A stretch of 28,392 nucleotides of DNA from Intoshia linei. Taxonomy: Eukaryota > Orthonectida > Rhopaluridae. Shown one piece after another: positions 22,337 through 28,392 of the stretch. A model generated the notes under the pieces. That model was not told the origin of the DNA and did not search any database. It was given only the letters and a program-made list of their open reading frames with translations. Position numbers and translations under genes: made by a program. The stretch covers positions 1-28,392 of the forward strand of contig LWCA01000418.1 of assembly GCA_001642005.1 (NCBI GenBank). The letters are read 5' to 3'. Position 1 is the stretch's first letter. The number at the start of each line of letters is the position of its first letter.

Positions 22337-22642
22337 TTGATTGGACCATTACACTCTGCTATGATATTAAACAACCCAACAGAATGTGTAAATATAACAA
22401 ACCCTTTAAGAGAAGATACATATCAATTGGAATTTTATACAAAAGAATTAGCCCTTCAATGGTATACATTTTTAAACAAAGCAGCCATTAAACTCTTACC
22501 TGACAATTTAATTCATTTCGATGACACTAGTACCGAATCAAAAAGCAGTAATGACAATCACAAGGAAAACAAAGAACTTGCTAATAAACTTAGAAAAACA
22601 AATTTCAATTTTAAAAAGGATAAATACCATTTAATCATTTAA
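22337..22642 (+). CDS. Orphan exon-like ORF, possible PH-domain end
   Basis: An open frame of about 100 codons (first in-frame ATG at 22361), preceded immediately by an in-frame stop and ended by TAA. Residues around LREDTYQLEFYTKELALQWY followed by TFLNKA resemble the last strand and C-terminal helix of a pleckstrin-homology domain, where a Trp sits in the middle of the helix. The tail is acidic-then-basic and polar (TSTESKSSNDN...). Composition is clearly protein-like compared with the flanks. No upstream half of a PH domain or partner exon was found, so it may be a stranded exon, a fragment captured by a transposon, or a pseudogene. Family assignment is by eye only. Confidence 0.4.
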   Translation: MIGPLHSAMILNNPTECVNITNPLREDTYQLEFYTKELALQWYTFLNKAAIKLLPDNLIHFDDTSTESKSSNDNHKENKELANKLRKTNFNFKKDKYHLII

Positions 22643-22733
22643 TTAGAATAAAATTTATTTATTTTAGATTTTTAAAAAAGTGTTTCAAAACATACATAAT
22701 ATTGATAGATTCGTCTTTTAAACGCGTTCTATG
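22640..22733 (+). repeat. Segment duplicated at 18285-18378
   Basis: Partner of the intron 19 segment, with about 38 identical bases at its end. It overlaps the stop codon of the PH-like ORF at its start. Confidence 0.7.
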
Positions 22734-23144
22734 TCGAATTTTCGATTCCTAAAACTAGTCCATTCATCAAGGGATATACTAAAACGTTTACCATTTTCTC
22801 AGTTAAAATTGATACTATTAATATGAAATATGTATTTAACATAAGTCACTAGGTTGTTTCGGCAAACTATAGGATAATTTTCTAAATGCCTCTCTTATAA
22901 ATTCACTTTTAGTTATTGCCGTCATTGAAAATCCATCCTTACACACTATCTCAGCTACCAATTCCTCCCTGATTTTAATTTGCTTTACAAATTAATTAAT
23001 TGATGTTTGTTTCATTATTTTTTTTGGTTGACATATATTCGCATGACTTTTTATATTGTGACGTTGTCAATGTCTACGAAGGCCTGAGGTCAAAGATTCA
23101 CTGCAACATATCATTTTCTTGCAAACCTTACACTCTGCTTTATC

Positions 23145-24200
23145 GCCTTTACAAACAGCACCTAGCTCTGCTGAGGATATATTTTTATTATAACAAAAAA
23201 ATAAATTCACGTTAAAAATATAACTTAAAAATCTTACTATTAACTATTATCAATCCTTTAAAAGAGTGGTTCCCAAATTTTTTTCAAATAGAACCATCAT
23301 ATCACATTAATTTTTACTTTAAAGTGAATTATTTCATCTTAATTTTTTGTTTATTAACATTTGCGTAAAGAATTTTAAAAACAATTTTATCTCATTTTTT
23401 TAATTTATTAGACAGAATGTTTGTATAATATTAAAAATAAAGTAAAAACAGTCCAATCCTAAAAATTGTCATAAATAGCATACATGTCAGAAAAAATAAA
23501 ATGATAAAAACCTATTTTGTCATTTTCAATGATGATCATCATCACTGATGATGTATATATTCAGTACCAATTTTTTAAATACTTAAAAATGCCAATTATG
23601 TATCAATAATTAACCGAATCTTCACTTTATAAACATATTTGAGGCGAATTTTACCAATATTGCAAAGGATTGTAATAAATATAAAAATAATATTAACAAA
23701 ATTGCATTTACTTTTAGTTTCGTTGTTGTAGTTTCTAATTAAATTTTATTCAAAATGTTTTGAAAATGAAAATTTGAAATTTAAAAATTGCGTAGCAATG
23801 AAAAAAATTCCGAAAGAATGTATTATATAGATTTTCACCCAAATTTCTTTTTTGGAAATGTTTAGACGTTCATTGCAGTTTTTTTTAAATTGTTAAATTT
23901 TTTTGAATATATGAATACTAAAATGCTTTTTTGATCGTGAAGTCATCACTTATTCGGAATAAAATTTTCTGTGTATGTTAACAGGATACAACTGTACCAC
24001 CTGTAAAATTTTTTAAATTATAGGGCTATTTTCATAAAAAAAAGGGTTATTTGTGGTTTTGGCCCTGAAGATGTAATTTTTTTAAATTTAAATTTATGGT
24101 AATGTTTATGATTTTAAAATCTGTATCAGCGTATATATTTTTTTAAATTCTCCAACTTGTTTGATTTTAAAAAAAATGACAATTGGGGTTTCCGTATCTA
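23145..24200 (+). repeat. Dispersed repeat, longest joined copy
   Basis: Starts with the family seen at 155-900 ('caaacagcacctagctctgc') and runs through 'gaattttaccaatattgcaaa', 'aaaattgcgtagcaatgaaaa', 'acctgtaaaa' and 'tcagcgtatatatttttt'. This shows that the 155-900 and GCGTAGC segments are parts of one larger unit. The CA-rich 3' end is missing, and an internal stretch present at 10860-11130 is deleted. Confidence 0.7.
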
Positions 24201-25267
24201 ATATGAACAAAATAAACAAAAAAAATATGACTGTTAATATATAAAATATGTTTATACATTTTTAAGCAGGTTTACAAGTTATTAAAAATTGAGATATTTC
24301 CATTTTCAAATAAATTGTTTTAAAACACCAATTTATTCAGAAAAACTTTCAATTTAGGAGAATTCTGATTCAAATTTTTTCCTTTCAAATATTGACTAAG
24401 TCACATTAAATTAAATTAATTACGTTAAAAATATTTCTAAGATCGAAAATTTTTGACTTACGTCTATATTTTTAAACTTTGTAAAATAATTATGATTTCA
24501 AGGATTTTTTTTAATGAGTATTTATACCTTAAACTTTATAAACGCTATCACAGCTTCCCATAAAATTACCAGCCTTCTCAGAATATTACACTTGAAAATC
24601 CAACTTACCTCGATATGAAATAGAAAGAATTTTTACATGTAAATTTATTCTCACAAAGTATATTACACTCACAATATAACAGTTTATATATTATATTGAT
24701 AACATACATTTTAATAGATATATTTTAAATAATATATTAAAGCTCTATGAGGATCACCATAATTTTTCTGGACCATGTTGATAATCACTGATATAATTTA
24801 AATATTTGGTTTTTTTATCCATTGTATAATTAATAATAGAGGATTATAATCAAGTCGTTGCGAAAATTTTTTTCAGCGTTACTCTGCTGGAGTAAAATTT
24901 TATTATACGTTTAATAAAGACTTTAAAATAAACTAATCGACTGTATAATGTTATTTGATGTCTTCAACGTGGGTAGTTCTCAGAGAACACATAATGTTGA
25001 AAACAAATGCAATTATAATAGTCATTCAAAGTATAAGTCAATTAAAAATATTAATGATACAATAATATACCAAATTTAGCCAGCGCCCAAAAGTTAAAAA
25101 TGTTTCTACCGCCCCTAATAGCTCCAGCGCCCACTAATCTAGCGCTACCGCCCACGATAGGAATCACTGGCTTAATCAGATGGCTGCGATTTCTGTTTAC
25201 TTTACTTATTTACATGTTGATAAAATTGTAGATACCTGCAAATTAATTAAACACTAAAAGTTTTTAG
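24201..25267. other. Intergenic A+T-rich spacer with one transposon end
   Basis: No coding signal. At 25078-25168 a run of 'cgcccactaatctagcgctac' and 'accgcccacgatag' followed by 'gaatcactgg' resembles the end of a DNA transposon read in reverse. The rest holds nothing I can name. Confidence 0.45.
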
Positions 25268-25339
25268 TTGAAACTATCATCGAATATCATAGTTACATTA
25301 TTATTTACAGTACAAACGCAGAGCCTATTAAGTATTCTC

Positions 25340-27523
25340 ATGAATATTTATCATTCAATATGCATTGAACCATTAGTATCAATTTATAGGGTGTGTAATG
25401 TTAATTTAGTCTGCGAAATACTTAAACAAAACACTACCAGAAATACTTACATGTTTCAGATCGATTGTACAATTGATCCCCGGATCTTTTTTAATCACTT
25501 TTTTGCCAATATATGTTATTTACGCTATGCAATACCATAAACCTAGAAGCAACAAAATAACAACAAATAATTTCATTTTTAAAACGGTATTATTTCAATT
25601 ATTTCAAGCTGTCGCAATTTTAAAAATTGTAGATATTTACCATTTTTGCCGTCATAAGTCGTGTATCCATTTCAATTCTAGATGTTTATTGGTATACTTC
25701 TGATTTTAATGAATTCATCAAATGGCCCACCATTGTCTATTCTGCGCATGCAGTTTCCATTCTAGCGCAAGTAATATTAATTTTATTAATTCATTCCATA
25801 ATTATCATCAATGACACGTGTACTTAGCTTTTATCATTTTGTATTTTATACATGGACAGAAATCGGCATAAGACGAGTAGCTCGTTATTATGTATATATT
25901 GGCTATTTTCCGTAATTTCCAGTGGAATAGTACTTTACAGTGATATAAATGTAATTCTCGTATTTTTATATTTTTTTAATATTTATTTTAGTCAATTAAT
26001 ACATCAAAAATAATTACCAATTCAATATTGTTTTTGATTAATACGGCCTTATTAGTTACCTCGTGTTTTTCAGAAAAAAAATACCATGAACCAACCGAAG
26101 GAAAATGCCCAGAAATATGGGCGTCATTCTTCAGTAGAATAACTTATCACTGGTTAAATGGACCATTATGGCTTGGCGTTAAAAAAACCATTACCGAATC
26201 TGATTTGTGGAAATTACCCAGAAAACATCAGACAGATATAGTATATAAAAAATTTGAAAAGGTATGGAATAAGCATCTCAAATCAACTCTTGTCAGGTAA
26301 TCTATAATTCTCAAAATAATCGTATTTGATTTACATGTAGCGAATTTAACGAAGAATCTAGATTTTCAGAACTGATTGTGAACATTGAACCCAAAGGTAA
26401 TATTATCAAAATTCAAATATTTAGGTATACTCTTATTTTTTTTTCTCAAAATATAGGTAGTTTTTCTCAAAATTATGAAAAATTAAAACTATTGACAATA
26501 TCTAGATTACCATAATTTGACTTATTGACTTATTTGACTTACTCTTACTTTAATTTTAGTTACAGAAGTGACACCGCTTATATATAATGGAAAAAAAAAT
26601 ACACCGAAAACTGTATCGCTATTCAAGATTTTGTTTAAAAAATATGGAATAATGTATGCATTCATGGTTCTTTTGAAATACGTATCAGACATTACTTTGA
26701 TTATTACTCCGATTTTACAAAGGTTTTGTTTATTCTTACTTATACTGAATCGTATAAAGTAAAATTGCAAAATGTTTATGTGTGAGCATTTATTGAGATA
26801 ACGGATAGTCTCAGAAATTTAAAAAACGTAAATTCTAATTCAGTTTAATCCGTTGCAGAAAGTAAGATAAATTTAACTCTCAGCAATTTACATTTTCATG
26901 GTCAAAAGCCCAAATAACCTCTTTTTTAAAAATTAACAAATTAAAATAACAAAAATTATAGATATTTTCAGTAGATAGTCATTTTTTTATCATAGTCACT
27001 GTACATTACACCAATGCTAGGGAAGATGGCTATGAGCCTTATGGTCCGGGTCTACTATCATGAGGACTTACTTTTTAATTTATTAGTAGGTAATATTGGA
27101 AAATTTCTTAAGTATTCCAAAATAATCGTACAATAAAATGTTCTATTAACAGTCCAATTAGTTATTTTCAATTTTTATATAATAAACGATCAATTAAGAA
27201 TGTATGAAACGTTCCATTTTTAAAATCATTTTAAGGTGGCCTACTGCTGGATCTCCACGACCCTGCATTACACACTGATGCTTGTTGGTGTGATTCTGAT
27301 AAAAGAATAATAGTCGTATGTAGTATTAATTATGTATTTATTTAGTTATTTTATTGATTTTAATGAAGATGATAATATTCACGTATGGAAAAGATATGGA
27401 ATAGCTTTTCTATTTTTTCCAGTTACATTTATTGGATCTTTAGCATTACATTATATTTTTGCTATATCTACAAAATTAAGTGTTGATATTTACTCTTGCA
27501 TATGTACTGCTATTTATGATAAG
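25340..27523 (+). CDS. ABC transporter subfamily C (MRP-type), copy 2, 5' part (exons 1-8)
   Basis: Exons 25340-25392, 25460-25586, 25633-25770, 25828-25950, 25992-26296, 26341-26396, 26560-26722 and 27346-27523 give 381 codons covering TMD0, L0 and the first part of TMD1. Seven of eight exons equal copy 1 in length; exon 6 is 24 nt shorter. Landmarks are IPGSFLITFLPIYVIYAM, SSSLLCIYWLFSVISSG, CPEIWASFFSRITYHWLNG, KTVSLFKILFKKYG and WKRYGIAFLFFPVTFIG. No stop or frameshift is seen, so purifying selection is likely to have acted until recently. The next exon expected (homologous to 15741-15989) is not found: a Tc1-like element starts 20 bp after the donor and runs to the window edge. The gene may resume beyond it or be truncated. 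Confidence 0.87.
26723..27345. other. Intron 7 of ABCC copy 2, repeat-bearing
   Basis: 623 nt versus 69 nt in copy 1. It contains 'catggtcaaaagcccaaataa' (about 26897, recalling the reverse strand of the GCGTAGC family) and a G+C-richer piece at 27230-27300 ('ctggatctccacgaccctgc'). No coding signal. Confidence 0.5.
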
Positions 27524-27543
27524 GTTATTAAATTTATCAAGTA

Positions 27544-28392
27544 CAGTGGAGCCACCACAATTCTCTTATTCCATAGTTCACTAAAACACTTTAGTTCTTA
27601 TGATTTTTCAAAATAAATAAAAAATAGGCATTGGCGAACAATAAAATGAAATTTATAGCCAAATGCAAATAAAATATTGTATATTTAGATTTTAATTATT
27701 TTACTATTAGGACACAAAACCAAAAAACAGGATTGAATATTTTTAGCGAATAGTGGAGACTTCACTGTATGCTCATTGCGCATTTATTTATTAGTAGTGT
27801 TGTTCAATAGATTAAAATAATTGTATAAATTTTGTATTTATCGTCATATATTTTGTATATTATAACCTAAATAAAATGTTTGATCTAAATAAGTACTACC
27901 GATAAGTATTACATCGATTAAAAATATTATATGTTTTCAAAATTAATGTACACGTAGTAAGTATGGATTTAAGTGTATACGCGAAAAATTGCGTATTTAA
28001 GAAATATGTATCATAGTGAAGAAATCTTAAAATAATACGATTTATTTACCTGCTAGTTACATATATTTGTTAAATTATAATTTTTAACATCGCTCTTTCA
28101 GAAATTTCATTTTAAAATTCAAAATTTGATAATTTAAAATGGCCAAAAGTAAAGATATTTATTCCCAAACAAAAAATCATATAATCTCATTGCTAGAAAA
28201 ATCTGATTACAGTCAACGCAAAATTGCAGACATATGTGGTGTGTCTCAGTCAGCTGTATCCATTATTAAAAAAAATATGTCTAGAAAATAGAAATTCTAG
28301 CTCCGCTGAAATCTCTAGAAAATTACAAACTCAAAATTTTAATGTGTCAAGGTTAACTGTTAATCGTAGACTATTGGAGGCAGGTTACAGAT
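27544..28392 (+). mobile_element. Tc1/mariner-like transposon, left part, open at window end
   Basis: Starts CAGTGGAGCCACCAC right after a TA dinucleotide (27542-27543), the target of this superfamily. A related word, 'agtggagacttcactg', recurs at 27753, which could be an internal transposase-binding repeat like the IR/DR arrangement of some Tc1 elements. The transposase gene begins at 28139. It lies in intron 8 of ABCC copy 2, in the same orientation. The right end is outside the window. Confidence 0.6.
28139..28392 (+). pseudogene. Tc1-like transposase, N-terminal part, broken
   Basis: ATG 28139 opens 50 codons beginning MAKSKDIYSQTK and continuing through a helix-turn-helix (SQRKIADICGVSQSAVSIIK), the first DNA-binding half of Tc1-type transposases. 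A TAG stop follows at 28289-28291. From 28290 the next frame continues (SSSAEISRKLQ ... LTVNRRLLEAGYR), matching the second paired-like subdomain. Relative to the family about 20-30 residues between the two halves are missing, and the frame is shifted by one. The 10-mer TCTAGAAAAT occurs on both sides (28280 and 28314), which may relate to a deletion. Non-functional as it stands. Confidence 0.8.

Noticed and set aside
27524-27616. Tail of the open frame that starts at 27332
   Set aside because: Beyond the donor at 27524 it is intron and transposon sequence; the true exon ends with the codons for Tyr-Asp-Lys at 27523.

Overview
This is a very A+T-rich eukaryotic window. Its coding content is an animal-type ABC transporter of subfamily C (MRP type), present as two tandem copies in the same orientation and surrounded by transposon debris. 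The standard genetic code, the MRP layout with an extra N-terminal membrane domain (TMD0), a Tc1-like transposase and typical animal non-autonomous DNA transposons suggest an invertebrate, perhaps an arthropod. The species cannot be read from the sequence. Exons were assigned by eye from splice sites, phase continuity, comparison of the two copies and remembered MRP family motifs; no alignment program was run.

Layout. 1-3075: repeats only, including a near-duplicate of about 138 bp split by a single N at 446. 3076-7621: a 4.5 kb A+T-rich island with no conventional gene but with an extraordinary pattern. AG, any three bases, then GT (mostly GTAA) recurs 27 times on the + strand only, at roughly 65-230 bp spacing. 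It looks like a string of 3-nt exons flanked by normal splice sites and is the most unusual feature here. A separate minus-strand exon candidate (6390-6559) sits in the largest gap of the array. 7622-8207: a fold-back repeat. 8208-9512: non-coding, leading into ABCC copy 1.

9513-21261: ABCC copy 1, modelled as 30 exons encoding about 1,488 residues in the order TMD0, TMD1, NBD1, linker, TMD2, NBD2. All 29 introns keep phase; 12 of them are only 39-43 nt, while a few are swollen by repeats. 21284-25339: intergenic, with a short inverted-repeat transposon, an orphan exon-like ORF resembling the end of a PH domain, and more dispersed repeats. 25340-27523: the first eight exons of ABCC copy 2, seven of them identical in length to copy 1. 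27544-28392: a Tc1/mariner-like element with a damaged transposase gene, inserted just after exon 8 of copy 2; the window ends inside it.

Functionally, both ABCC genes should encode membrane pumps for organic anions or conjugates. In copy 1 the first ATP site is degenerate (Asn in place of the H-loop His, Ala in the Walker A glycine pattern) and the second is intact, so ATP hydrolysis probably occurs mainly at one site.
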